NCBI GenBank assembly: GCA_905234765.1
Contig: CAJOIF010000014.1
Location: 1-49,992, forward strand
Origin: an uncultured Bacteroidales bacterium
Lineage (GTDB): Bacteria > Bacteroidota > Bacteroidia > Bacteroidales > F082
Reading direction: 5' to 3'
DNA: 49,992 nt
In this document: piece by piece, positions 7,400-15,770 of the stretch
Layout of the letters: every line of letters starts with the position of its first letter
How positions within the stretch are numbered: the first letter of the stretch is position 1
Translations under genes and position numbers: made by a program
Notes under the pieces: model-generated
The model's input: only the letters and a program-made list of their open reading frames with translations
Told to the model about the DNA's origin: nothing
The model's database searches: none

Positions 7400-8320
7400 A
7401 TGAAGAAATTAGCTTTAATTTGTGCAGCCGTCATTTCATTGGCAAGCTGCTCCTCACTGAAAATTGTTGACCAAAACGCAGCCATTAATGCAGGGGCTGC
7501 CGCAGTACAAGCCTTGACTATCAGTGACGCTGAAATCAAGCAACTCTGCAGCCAGTACATGGTTGAAACCGACGGACAAAACACCATCTTGCCAGCCAAT
7601 AACGAATACACGCAGCGTCTCGACCGTATTATGGCGCGGTTTAAGAACATCAGCAACCTGAACCTGAATTACAAGGTTTATCAATCCAACACGGTGAATG
7701 CCTTTGCCAGTGGCGATGGCAGTGTACGTGTCTACACCGGCTTGATGGACGCCATGAACGACGATGAAGTATTCGCTGTCATAGGACACGAACTGGGACA
7801 CCTTATTAATAAAGATGTGCGTGACGCTTATCGTACGTCCTATCTGATAGTGGCTGCCCGCTACGGCATCGGTGCCTTCAACCAGACGGCAGGCGCTATT
7901 TCTCAAGGCTTCCTCGGCGACTTTGGTCAAGAATTGGCATCTAACGCTTACTCGCGCAAACAAGAGACCGAAGCCGACGAGACCGCTTTCCAATTCTGCG
8001 TCCAGAATGGTGTGGATCCTTTCGCCATGTATCACGCTCTGAATGTGCTGGTTTCATTAAGCGGCAACAGCGGTTCCCAAGGCAAATTGGCCGAGCTGCT
8101 CTCCACGCACCCTGACACCCAGAAACGCGCCACCCATATCAAACAAATAGCTGAGGCCGCAGGCTACAAACTCAGCAGTAGTGGTACAACTGGCGGTAAC
8201 AAAACGGGAGTGCAACCCAAAAAGACAGCAACTCCATCACAAAGCAACAGCAATTCCAATAATAATGGAAACTCGAACAGCGGTGGCAAGAAGTCGGTCA
8301 AAGTAAATAAGAAAGGATAA
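7400..8320 (+). CDS. M48-family zinc metalloprotease, lipoprotein
   Basis: The 306-residue product has a signal peptide with lipobox LASC (Cys17), so it is probably anchored in the periplasm or outer membrane. The zinc site HELGH is at 130-134 and the third ligand region EADE at 191-194, as in M48 (BepA/LoiP/Oma1-like) peptidases that monitor outer-membrane assembly and degrade misfolded envelope proteins. The last 50 residues are a low-complexity Ser/Asn/Gly linker ending in a Lys-rich tail, unusual for the core family and probably disordered. The beta-helix lipoprotein gene follows after 35 bases and is probably co-transcribed. Confidence 0.92.
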   Translation: MKKLALICAAVISLASCSSLKIVDQNAAINAGAAAVQALTISDAEIKQLCSQYMVETDGQNTILPANNEYTQRLDRIMARFKNISNLNLNYKVYQSNTVNAFASGDGSVRVYTGLMDAMNDDEVFAVIGHELGHLINKDVRDAYRTSYLIVAARYGIGAFNQTAGAISQGFLGDFGQELASNAYSRKQETEADETAFQFCVQNGVDPFAMYHALNVLVSLSGNSGSQGKLAELLSTHPDTQKRATHIKQIAEAAGYKLSSSGTTGGNKTGVQPKKTATPSQSNSNSNNNGNSNSGGKKSVKVNKKG

Positions 8321-8355
8321 AGAAACAATATTTAATCTACTAAAACTATTACATC

Positions 8356-9846
8356 ATGATTAGAACAAGCAAATCATTTTTGATGCTGATGGCTGCTCTC
8401 CTGCTCCTCGCGAGCTGCAAAAAAGAAAGTAGCGAAAAGCAAATCCTCAGCTTCAGTTTTGCCTCACCTGCAGTTGAAGCGACAATCACTGAAAGCGCAA
8501 AGACTATCGTGGCCACAGTGCCAGTTGGTACCAATGTCACAGCCCTGGTACCTGTCATTACCATTTCCGAAAAGGCAACCGTTAACCCTGCTTCGGGTAT
8601 TCCTCAGGATTTTACCAATCCTGTCATTTACACTGTTACCGCTGAAGACGGTTCGCAAGCCAACTACACTGTTACTGTCACCTTCGGTAACGGCGGTGGT
8701 GGTGGCGGCGGTGTTGATCCCAACGACCCCACTACTTGGTCAGGCAGCATCGATGCCAACACCACTTGGCCCGACCTTGGATTGCCTGTGGACTATGTCA
8801 TCGAAGGCTGGGTTTATATTGAAGGCAACGCCTGCCTCACCATTGAACCTGGTGTAACTATCATGTTCACAGGCGTTAACGATGGCTTCGACGTAGGCGA
8901 AAACGCCGGTCTGAAGATGGTCGGTACAGCAGATAAGCCCATCCGCCTCGTCAATCCGCTCAACAACAACAATCCTGGAGCATGGCACGGAATCAACATC
9001 CACTCCAACCGCAACGACAACCAGTTCGAATATGTTGAATTCATCAATGGCGGTGCCAACGAAAACACCGTAATTCGCAATGAAGGCAAACTTTCCATGA
9101 AGCATTGCCTTATCGACGGCGGTCTGGGTGTCGGAGTGGAACTGGGTTGGGGAGGCGTGTTCACCGCATTCGAGAACAACACCATCAAAAACGTCAATAT
9201 TCCATTATGGATCACTGGTTTCGAGAAAGCTAGCATCCTTGGCGACGGCAACAGCTACCTCAACAACACCAACAACATGATTACCTTTGATTGCTACTGG
9301 TTGGATGAAGGTAATACCGCCACTATCAGCAACCAAGGTATTCCTTATCTCGTCAAAGATGGAATCAATGTGTGCGAAAACTCCAAGATGATTGTTAACG
9401 CAGGTGTGAAGTTCGTGTTTGACCCTGAAAAAGAATTTGTTGTCAGCGAGGACAGCCGATTGGAAGTGAACGGCACAGAAAGCTTGCCTGTCATTTTCAG
9501 TGCCAAAAACGCCGAGGATCCTTGGAAAGGCGTTAGATTCTACAGCAACCGCTCCGGCAATGTCATCAACTATGCCCAAATCATGAACTGCGGCGTTGGT
9601 GATTATGCTAGCGATCGTGCCTGCTTATTCATTGGAAACGAAGCCAAGCTCACCCTCACCAACAACGTGTTTGGTCCTAGCGCCTACAACGGTGTGGTCA
9701 TCGATGAAATCTCCAGCTGGGGCAACGTGACTCACAGCGGCAACACATTTACGGGCTGCATCGAAGGCAACGTGTATATCTTCTGGGGTGGTGAATGGAA
9801 CGGCATTGAATATGCTGACGAAACGACTCTGAACGATTTGCCGTAA
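8356..9846 (+). CDS. surface lipoprotein with DUF5018-like domain and parallel beta-helix
   Basis: The 496-residue protein has a signal peptide with lipobox LASC (Cys21). Residues about 30-112 form an immunoglobulin-like domain of the type found at the base of Bacteroidetes surface lipoproteins (I.S..F, VPVGTNVTALVP, YTVTAEDGSQANYTVTV). A linker of seven Gly follows, then a right-handed parallel beta-helix region (repeats such as WHGINIHSN, EYVEFINGGA, WKGVRFYSN, NYAQIMNCG). Beta-helices of this kind often bind or cleave polysaccharide, but no catalytic residues can be identified. It follows the M48 gene in a likely operon and ends at a strong terminator. Confidence 0.8.
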   Translation: MIRTSKSFLMLMAALLLLASCKKESSEKQILSFSFASPAVEATITESAKTIVATVPVGTNVTALVPVITISEKATVNPASGIPQDFTNPVIYTVTAEDGSQANYTVTVTFGNGGGGGGGVDPNDPTTWSGSIDANTTWPDLGLPVDYVIEGWVYIEGNACLTIEPGVTIMFTGVNDGFDVGENAGLKMVGTADKPIRLVNPLNNNNPGAWHGINIHSNRNDNQFEYVEFINGGANENTVIRNEGKLSMKHCLIDGGLGVGVELGWGGVFTAFENNTIKNVNIPLWITGFEKASILGDGNSYLNNTNNMITFDCYWLDEGNTATISNQGIPYLVKDGINVCENSKMIVNAGVKFVFDPEKEFVVSEDSRLEVNGTESLPVIFSAKNAEDPWKGVRFYSNRSGNVINYAQIMNCGVGDYASDRACLFIGNEAKLTLTNNVFGPSAYNGVVIDEISSWGNVTHSGNTFTGCIEGNVYIFWGGEWNGIEYADETTLNDLP

Positions 9847-9894
9847 ACAACAAACATGGTACATACGTTGCGAGCAACGTCTTTTCCAAAAGAA

Positions 9895-9922
9895 AACCCG
9901 CTTGGAACACTCCGAGCGGGTT
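9895..9922. terminator. bidirectional intrinsic terminator
   Basis: An 8-bp stem AACCCGCT (9895-9902) / AGCGGGTT (9915-9922) has a T-run on the plus strand (9920-9925) and a T-rich tract on the minus strand (complement of 9886-9897). It separates the convergent beta-helix lipoprotein gene and murD-like gene. Confidence 0.88.
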
Positions 9923-9927
9923 TTTCG

Positions 9928-11190
9928 TTATTTACCAAACTGTTGTGCCAAATCCTTGAACTTCTTGCCTCGCTCCTCGAAATTCTTGTACTGGTCGTAA
10001 CTCGCCGCTGCAGGTGACAGCAAGCAGACATCGCCTTTTTTGGCATGTGAAGTAAGATAGGCAAAGGCTTCTTCCATTGAGCCATAAAGTTGCACATCCG
10101 TATTTATTCCATTGTTTTTCAACAAAGCCCTCATCCTTTCGCCTGCATTCCCTGTAAACAATAAATGCGGCACTGGATGCTCCTGCAAGTATTCAGCCAA
10201 AGGCTCGTAGTCAATGCCACGATCGAAACCGCCAAGCAGCAGGAAATCGACACGTCCCATGGCCTCGCAAGCCGAAATCGTCGCCTGCGGAATGGTGGAG
10301 ATGCTGTCATTAATGAAAGTCACGCCACCAAAAGTGCCAACTGGTTCCAAACGGTGTTCCAACGGCTTGAAAGTGTATAGATACGGTACAAGTTTTTCAC
10401 AATCAACGCCATATGCATAACACGCCAACAATGCCGCCTTGACATTTAAGAAATTATGTTCTCCCTTAAGAGGCAACATTGTTTCGTCAACGAATCCACT
10501 AACGTCAAACAAGGAAAACACGATATGGTTGACAAGTAACCTTCGTGCATCATCCGTCAATGTCTCGTGAACAACAGCAGTATCGTCTTCGCCCATAAAG
10601 CGCATGATGTTGAGTTTGGCCGAACAATAACGTCCCATGGAGCCGAAATGGTCGAGATGCTCCTCAAATACATTAAGCAATACACCGACACGAGGGCTAT
10701 TGTGCACATATTCCAACTGATGTGCCGAGAGTTCGTACACCACGATACTCTCAGGCTTGATGTCTTCCATGATATCGAAACAAGGTATCCCTATGTTGCC
10801 CGTCACAATGGCATCGTGTCCCGACAGTTTCAATAGATGATGTATCAAGCTCGTTGTGGTGCTTTTCCCTTTCGTACCCGTGATTCCGATGGTCTGGCTA
10901 TGGAACTGGCTAAGAAACAAATCGGTCTGCGAGGTGATTTCAACGCCTTTCGTGTCAAAGTCCTTCAAGGAAATCCCTGGTGTCTTGATGACAATATCGT
11001 AGTCGTACATCGCCTCAAGATAGCCTTCTCCAGCATAGGTGACACCTTCCATCGCGTTCTTGTCGGCCACTGCCACGACTGCGTCTGGAAGATACTTTTT
11101 CAAAAAGCGCATAGTTGATTTTCCTTCCCGACCATAGCCGAGGATAAGGATGCGCTTGCCGCGTAATCGGTTCAGTATCAGGTCAAACAT
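9928..11190 (-). CDS. murD2: Mur ligase, MurD2-type UDP-MurNAc-L-Ala--L-glutamate ligase (or MurD)
   Basis: The 420-residue protein has a Rossmann-like N-terminal domain (KRILILGYGREGKST), the ATP-binding loop GTKGKSTT at 105-112, a central ligase domain (VVYELSAHQLEYV, NVFEEHLDHFG) and a C-terminal domain with HRLEPVG and NDSISTIPQAT. This is the MurD pattern: addition of glutamate to UDP-MurNAc-L-alanine in the cytoplasm. It overlaps by 8 bases the MurL-like gene, which suggests it is the MurD2 variant that adds L-glutamate for later epimerisation. The gene is not in a dcw cluster here. From sequence alone I cannot separate MurD2 from MurD; the assignment rests on the neighbour. Confidence 0.75.
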   Translation of the reverse strand: MFDLILNRLRGKRILILGYGREGKSTMRFLKKYLPDAVVAVADKNAMEGVTYAGEGYLEAMYDYDIVIKTPGISLKDFDTKGVEITSQTDLFLSQFHSQTIGITGTKGKSTTTSLIHHLLKLSGHDAIVTGNIGIPCFDIMEDIKPESIVVYELSAHQLEYVHNSPRVGVLLNVFEEHLDHFGSMGRYCSAKLNIMRFMGEDDTAVVHETLTDDARRLLVNHIVFSLFDVSGFVDETMLPLKGEHNFLNVKAALLACYAYGVDCEKLVPYLYTFKPLEHRLEPVGTFGGVTFINDSISTIPQATISACEAMGRVDFLLLGGFDRGIDYEPLAEYLQEHPVPHLLFTGNAGERMRALLKNNGINTDVQLYGSMEEAFAYLTSHAKKGDVCLLSPAAASYDQYKNFEERGKKFKDLAQQFGK

Positions 11191-12613
11191 AGAGATGTTG
11201 TTTTAGGATTCTTTCAAACTTTTCAGGGAGGAAATGATCGTTATTGAAACGATGTAAGATTTCGTTCACCGCGTTTCTATTTCCCTTCACGGCCTCATCA
11301 CAAGCCCTCACCTCCTCCACCGTCCCGACACACTCAAATGGCTTCACGGATGCTGTACCGTTCAATTCCTCCAAAATCGGTTGCAACGACGCGTCAGCCA
11401 TCAAGTCCTTGCCAAAGATGGCGATTAGTTTCTCTTTTGGAAGGAACGGCGACAAGATGATCCACGTGAACAGGCACTTTGGACAATAACCGCACCACGA
11501 GTCGGTCTTACTACCCACATTGCAGCTACGAAACACTGAATGATATGTTTCGCATTTCGCAAACAAACTGGCAATCTGCAATTCACTCAACGGCCTCAAG
11601 AAACTGAAATATTGCACTTCCTTGTTCAAATTCTCGGCCACGTAATTCCTGAAATCACACTCAAACTCAATCGACTTGCTGTATTGGTGGTTGATGTTCG
11701 TCCCAGGCACCGTCGACTCGTTGGCGCTGTTTTCATTCGACAAGGCTATATACTTTGAACGGCTGCCAAAAGCCACCAACACACTGATGAAAGCCAATAA
11801 TGCAGAAAATGGCGTGTGACCATTCAGATAGCCTTCTGAATTGAGTTTCAACATGGTCGGGTCGAGGGTACGGTTAACGACAATGATGTCATTTTCACCA
11901 TAGCCCGCCGTTTTCACGCAATTCAAAGTAGCACCGCGTGGATTGACAATCAATGGAATAACAGGCGTTTCAGGGCGCAGACATTCCAACGTGACAACAG
12001 AATCCTTGCCGCCACCAATTGGCACTAAAACCTTCTCTTCAAACCAATTATCGCCGTCCTCAGATGCTCTCGCTCCTTCGTCGCTCGGCATGACATGGTC
12101 AGCTATGTATTGAAGGCTTGTCATACCGACCGAAGGGAGTGTATCTATGCCTTCAATCACCATTAGTTCATCTTCCGAAACCGTGATGCTATTCAAATAC
12201 AGAAATTCCCCCAACCCATTGTAATACAACTTCTTCCAAAACGCCATCTGTTGCTCCGTCAAGGCAAAAGGCTTCACCACTACTCGTTTCGGACAGGCAA
12301 TTTTCCAATAACTCACCAACTCGGTCATGCCGATTTGGAACGCCAAGGCCTCCAATTGTTCGAAAGGCATGTTGCCCCAGTCAAAGAAGTTACGTGCAGG
12401 TATCTCAAGCGTTGGACGAAAATGGTAGCGGCCATCGAGATCGAAGTCAAATGCCATCGACAAAGTACCCTTTTCCAACTTCACCGTTTGTCGCTCAAAG
12501 GTAAAAGTCGAAAACTCCTTGCGCAAGGCGTCAAATTTGGATTGATTTTCAAAACGTTTCAAAAGGTGTATGTTTTTATGCCACAAAAATACGAATTCTA
12601 ACGCTAATATCAT
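11183..12613 (-). CDS. murL: UDP-MurNAc-L-Ala-L-Glu epimerase (MurL-like)
   Basis: The frame contains GGGKDS at 200-205 (numbered from 12613), the PP-loop-like motif of MurL, and a CGYCPKC cluster at 374-380. MurL epimerises the terminal L-Glu of UDP-MurNAc-L-Ala-L-Glu with ATP and Mg2+, replacing glutamate racemase; it was described in Xanthomonas oryzae next to murD2, exactly the arrangement here. The start is uncertain: a -7 box at 12585-12592 would place transcription downstream of the ATG at 12613, so translation may begin at a TTG near 12562 or the ATG near 12457. Residues 173-187 (HVMPSDEGARASED...) are encoded by a copy of a dispersed repeat inserted in frame just before the GGGKDS loop. 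Confidence 0.72.
   Translation of the reverse strand: MILALEFVFLWHKNIHLLKRFENQSKFDALRKEFSTFTFERQTVKLEKGTLSMAFDFDLDGRYHFRPTLEIPARNFFDWGNMPFEQLEALAFQIGMTELVSYWKIACPKRVVVKPFALTEQQMAFWKKLYYNGLGEFLYLNSITVSEDELMVIEGIDTLPSVGMTSLQYIADHVMPSDEGARASEDGDNWFEEKVLVPIGGGKDSVVTLECLRPETPVIPLIVNPRGATLNCVKTAGYGENDIIVVNRTLDPTMLKLNSEGYLNGHTPFSALLAFISVLVAFGSRSKYIALSNENSANESTVPGTNINHQYSKSIEFECDFRNYVAENLNKEVQYFSFLRPLSELQIASLFAKCETYHSVFRSCNVGSKTDSWCGYCPKCLFTWIILSPFLPKEKLIAIFGKDLMADASLQPILEELNGTASVKPFECVGTVEEVRACDEAVKGNRNAVNEILHRFNNDHFLPEKFERILKQHLYV
12061..12095 (-). repeat. dispersed repeat (TGTCATGCCGAGCG type) inside murL
   Basis: On the minus strand this begins TGTCATGCCGAGCG and ends GCATCTG, the form of a palindromic repeat that is frequent between genes in many bacteria. 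Here it lies in frame inside a coding region and encodes a hydrophilic stretch. A related sequence (GTCATATCGACCG ... ATATCTATG) occurs at 32735-32770. Confidence 0.55.
12585..12592 (-). promoter_or_regulatory. predicted -7 box of the murL-murD2 pair
   Basis: The minus strand reads TATTTTTG then TGG. It falls inside the longest murL frame, which argues that translation starts downstream of about 12578. Confidence 0.5.
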
Positions 12614-12623
12614 TCAAAAAGTC

Positions 12624-12631
12624 TAATTTTG
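12624..12631 (+). promoter_or_regulatory. predicted -7 box of yqgE, 4 bases before the ATG
   Basis: TAATTTTG then CAG, with only four bases between the box and the ATG at 12636. Expected transcription starts about 5-7 bases past the box, so the mRNA would be leaderless or nearly so. Confidence 0.55.
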
Positions 12632-12635
12632 CAGT

Positions 12636-13226
12636 ATGGATTTGGGAGAACTATTCAAAATACGCAGCAATTCATTGGAGCCGAAACAAGGTAAAATCCT
12701 GATTTCCGAGCCTTTAATGAACGACTTTCATTTTGGAAGGTCGGTCATTCTACTCATTGACCACGAAGAAAGCGAAGGCAGTTTCGGCATCATCATCAAC
12801 AAGAAACTCAATGCAAGCGTAAGTCAAGTGGTGGATGAGTTCGCCGATTTCGAAGCACCGGTATATTTGGGCGGTCCTGTTGCCGACAACCAACTGTTTT
12901 TCATCCACACCTTAGGCGACCTCATCCCCGACTCCTGTCCTATCATCGATGGTTTGTACTGGGGTGGCGACCATGAGACCCTAATCACGCTCATCAACAC
13001 AGGCATCGCCAATGAGGACAACATGAGGTTCTATTTGGGTTACGCAGGTTGGGACTCAGGGCAATTGGTCGACGAGCTGGTCCGCAACACATGGCTTCTT
13101 GGCGATATCAGCACCGAACAGTTTCTCCACACCCCAACGGAAGACATGTGGCAGGAGGCTGTAAACCGCTTAGGTTCCAATTACGCCATGTGGAGCCGCT
13201 TTCCGAAGAACTTCGAGGACAATTGA
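12636..13226 (+). CDS. YqgE/AlgH family protein
   Basis: The 196-residue protein matches the YqgE/AlgH (UPF0301, DUF179) family along its whole length: an early PKQGKILISEPLM segment, HFGRSVILLIDH, GSFGIIINKK, the conserved YLGGPV segment, IDGLYWGGD and FYLGYAGWDSGQL. The family is widespread and structurally known but has no firm biochemical function. Lack of signal peptide implies a cytoplasmic location. It is transcribed divergently from murL and lies upstream of the MMPL exporter; a palindrome and a new -7 box separate it from that gene. Confidence 0.95.
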   Translation: MDLGELFKIRSNSLEPKQGKILISEPLMNDFHFGRSVILLIDHEESEGSFGIIINKKLNASVSQVVDEFADFEAPVYLGGPVADNQLFFIHTLGDLIPDSCPIIDGLYWGGDHETLITLINTGIANEDNMRFYLGYAGWDSGQLVDELVRNTWLLGDISTEQFLHTPTEDMWQEAVNRLGSNYAMWSRFPKNFEDN

Positions 13227-13238
13227 GAAAGCAACGGG

Positions 13239-13266
13239 AAAAAAACGTATTTTTGCACGTTTTTTC
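13239..13266 (+). promoter_or_regulatory. palindrome enclosing the -7 box of the MMPL gene
   Basis: Perfect inverted arms GAAAAAACGT-like (9 bp AAAAAACGT 13240-13248, ACGTTTTTT 13257-13265) flank TATTTTTG (13248-13255). The sequence could be a terminator for yqgE (T-run 13260-13265), an operator, or both. The MMPL ATG is at 13281. Confidence 0.5.
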
Positions 13267-13280
13267 ACGCGCTAGAAAGC

Positions 13281-15770
13281 ATGCACAAGATATTTCTACC
13301 TATTTTTGGGTATTTTCGGAATCATAAAGTGCTGATGTACACATTACTGGCTGTTACATCAGCCGTTTTTCTCTTTTTCGGATTAAGGCTTCACTTCGAA
13401 GAAGACATCTCTAAACTCCTTCCCACATCAAGTGTTGAGAGCCAATTGGCGTTCAGTTCCATTGAGTTGAAAGACAAGATTTACCTCCAAATCACCTCCG
13501 CCGACAAACCGCTGTCGTCTGAAGTCTTGGCCGAGAGAACCGATGAGTTTGTTGAATTGCTATTCGAGAAAGACTCTTCGAGCCATTTCATTTCCAATGT
13601 GTTATATAGAATGGAATCCGAGACGGCCATTAACGCCTTGGATTTCGTGATCGATCACATTCCCTCTTTCATCGACACTTCGGCTTACCGTAGATTCGAG
13701 AAAGTCATGGAACCAGATTCCATTCGTAAGCAAATGGAAGCCAACTACACGCTGATGATGGAAGACGAGACAGGCGACATCACGCAAGCCATCGCCTACG
13801 ACCCACTCAATCTGCGCAGTGTGATACTCGATGACGTATTGTTAAGTGCTACAGGTAGTTATAACATTATTGACGGACATTTCTTCAGCCCTGACAGCAC
13901 TGTAGCCATTGCCTACCTAGCGCCCGCATTCCGATCGTTGGACTCGAAGTCCTCTACTGCTTTCAGCCACATGCTCAAACGCACCCAAAAGGAGTTTGAA
14001 ACCAGCTATCCCGATGTAAAGGTGCATGCCCACGGCGACCCCATCGGAAGCGTCTCAAATGCAAGCCGTATCAAATCCGATCTGGTGGTTACCGTCGGTA
14101 TTTCATTGATTCTCATTTTAATACTCATTGGCTTCTGCTTCAGAAATTTCGATTTCCTCGTAAAGCTATTATTGCCCATTTTTTATGGCACTGCATTCTC
14201 TTTGGCATGCATCTATTGGATCAAGGGCGGCATGTCATTGATGGCACTTGGACTGGGAGCCATTGTCCTTGGTGTGGCCATCAGTTATTGCTTGCATGTA
14301 CTGATACACCATTTCTTCGTAGGCGACCCCGAAAAACTGCTTCGCGATGAGTCGACACCTGTTTTTTTAGGCTGCATTACTACCGTGGGTGCATTTTGCA
14401 GCCTGCTCTTCACCGACAGTGACCTACTACGTGACTTCGGCCTTTTTGCTTCACTGGCCCTATTAGGAAGCACACTATTCTCGCTCATCTTTCTGCCCCA
14501 TTTCCTGCCCGCCATCAAAGCTGATAGCCACAACAAGACTTTCCGTCGCATCTCACGCCTTAACAACCTGCCATTTGACAAGAAACCATGGTTCCTAGTT
14601 CTGATGGTCATCTTTGTGGTTATGGGTATCATCTTCTCTCCCAAAGTAGAATTTGACAGCGACTTACGCAATCTCGACTATAACTCACCTGCCGAGGTGG
14701 AAGCGGAGAACCTTTTTAACGAGAAGAACAACGACGGCTTTTTCCACCTCTATTTTGCCACCGTTAGTACCGACATTGATGAAGCTCTGGAAGCTGACAA
14801 ATCACTGATGCTTCTGCTAGACTCGCTCTCGAAAGCAGGTTTGGTACACACATACACTGAAATAATCCCAAAACTATTCGTTACCCAAACCGACCAAGAA
14901 CAGCGCATCGCCGTTTGGAACGCATACTGGACTAAAGAAAGGCAAGAAGACATCATCCAGCAAATCGACAAGAATGCTCTGTATCTAGGCCTTGACCCAA
15001 CGGTATTCTATGCGTTCAAAGACCTGATAAACACCGAGTTTGAACCTGCTTCGTTGTTGGAAAGCGGCATAATACCCGACAACCTTCTCGGCAACTTCAT
15101 CGAATGCAATGCCGACAACCAATACATGGTGTTTACTGATGTTTCCATGAACGCTGCCGAAAAGGACATTGTAACTGATGTTTTGGTCACCAATCCCAAG
15201 ACTTTTGTACTAGAGCCGTTCTATTACTGCAAAAGCATGGTGGAGGTTATCCATGATGATTTCAACATTGCCGTCTGGATCTCCTCACTTTTTGTGCTGA
15301 TTATCCTGCTCGTTTCGTTCCACAACCTTATTACCGCCTTGCTTTCTTTCCTTCCAATGGTGCTCAGCTGGTTCATGGTACAAGGCTATATGGCCCTCAT
15401 TGGTTTGGAGTTCAATCTTATCAATATCATCATCTCGACTTTCATTTTTGGCGTAGGCGTCGATTACAGCATTTTCATCATGGAGGGTCTTTTGTCAGAA
15501 GCCCGAACCGGAAGCCGAGACATCCTTACCTGGCATAAGGTAGCCATTTTCTTCTCAGCGGTCATACTTGTCATGGTGGTGACTTCGCTTCTTTTTGCCG
15601 TGCATCCCGCCATCCGATCGATAGGTCTCATTACCCTCATAGGCATGGCTTCAACGATTATAATTTCTTATGCGCTCCAACCTTTCGTTTTTTGGCAACT
15701 AATGAAGATTTCGGCATACAAGCGCAGTGTTCTAAAAAAGGTATCCGATGAATACAATGGAAATAGATAG
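13281..15770 (+). CDS. MMPL/RND-type lipid exporter
   Basis: The 829-residue protein has the RND arrangement twice: a first helix (about 16-35), a large periplasmic loop, a block of five or six helices (about 265-420), another helix near 440, a second large loop and a final block of helices (about 665-815). Family traits include the early EDISKLLP segment and FGVGVDYSIFIMEGL in the second block, which matches the GVDYSIF/L motif of MMPL proteins. MMPL proteins export lipids or glycolipids using the proton gradient. Its last 23 bases overlap the FakA-like gene, and the operon holds FakB, PlsX, ACP and LolA homologues, so an acyl-lipid cargo is likely but unproven. Confidence 0.88.
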   Translation: MHKIFLPIFGYFRNHKVLMYTLLAVTSAVFLFFGLRLHFEEDISKLLPTSSVESQLAFSSIELKDKIYLQITSADKPLSSEVLAERTDEFVELLFEKDSSSHFISNVLYRMESETAINALDFVIDHIPSFIDTSAYRRFEKVMEPDSIRKQMEANYTLMMEDETGDITQAIAYDPLNLRSVILDDVLLSATGSYNIIDGHFFSPDSTVAIAYLAPAFRSLDSKSSTAFSHMLKRTQKEFETSYPDVKVHAHGDPIGSVSNASRIKSDLVVTVGISLILILILIGFCFRNFDFLVKLLLPIFYGTAFSLACIYWIKGGMSLMALGLGAIVLGVAISYCLHVLIHHFFVGDPEKLLRDESTPVFLGCITTVGAFCSLLFTDSDLLRDFGLFASLALLGSTLFSLIFLPHFLPAIKADSHNKTFRRISRLNNLPFDKKPWFLVLMVIFVVMGIIFSPKVEFDSDLRNLDYNSPAEVEAENLFNEKNNDGFFHLYFATVSTDIDEALEADKSLMLLLDSLSKAGLVHTYTEIIPKLFVTQTDQEQRIAVWNAYWTKERQEDIIQQIDKNALYLGLDPTVFYAFKDLINTEFEPASLLESGIIPDNLLGNFIECNADNQYMVFTDVSMNAAEKDIVTDVLVTNPKTFVLEPFYYCKSMVEVIHDDFNIAVWISSLFVLIILLVSFHNLITALLSFLPMVLSWFMVQGYMALIGLEFNLINIIISTFIFGVGVDYSIFIMEGLLSEARTGSRDILTWHKVAIFFSAVILVMVVTSLLFAVHPAIRSIGLITLIGMASTIIISYALQPFVFWQLMKISAYKRSVLKKVSDEYNGNR

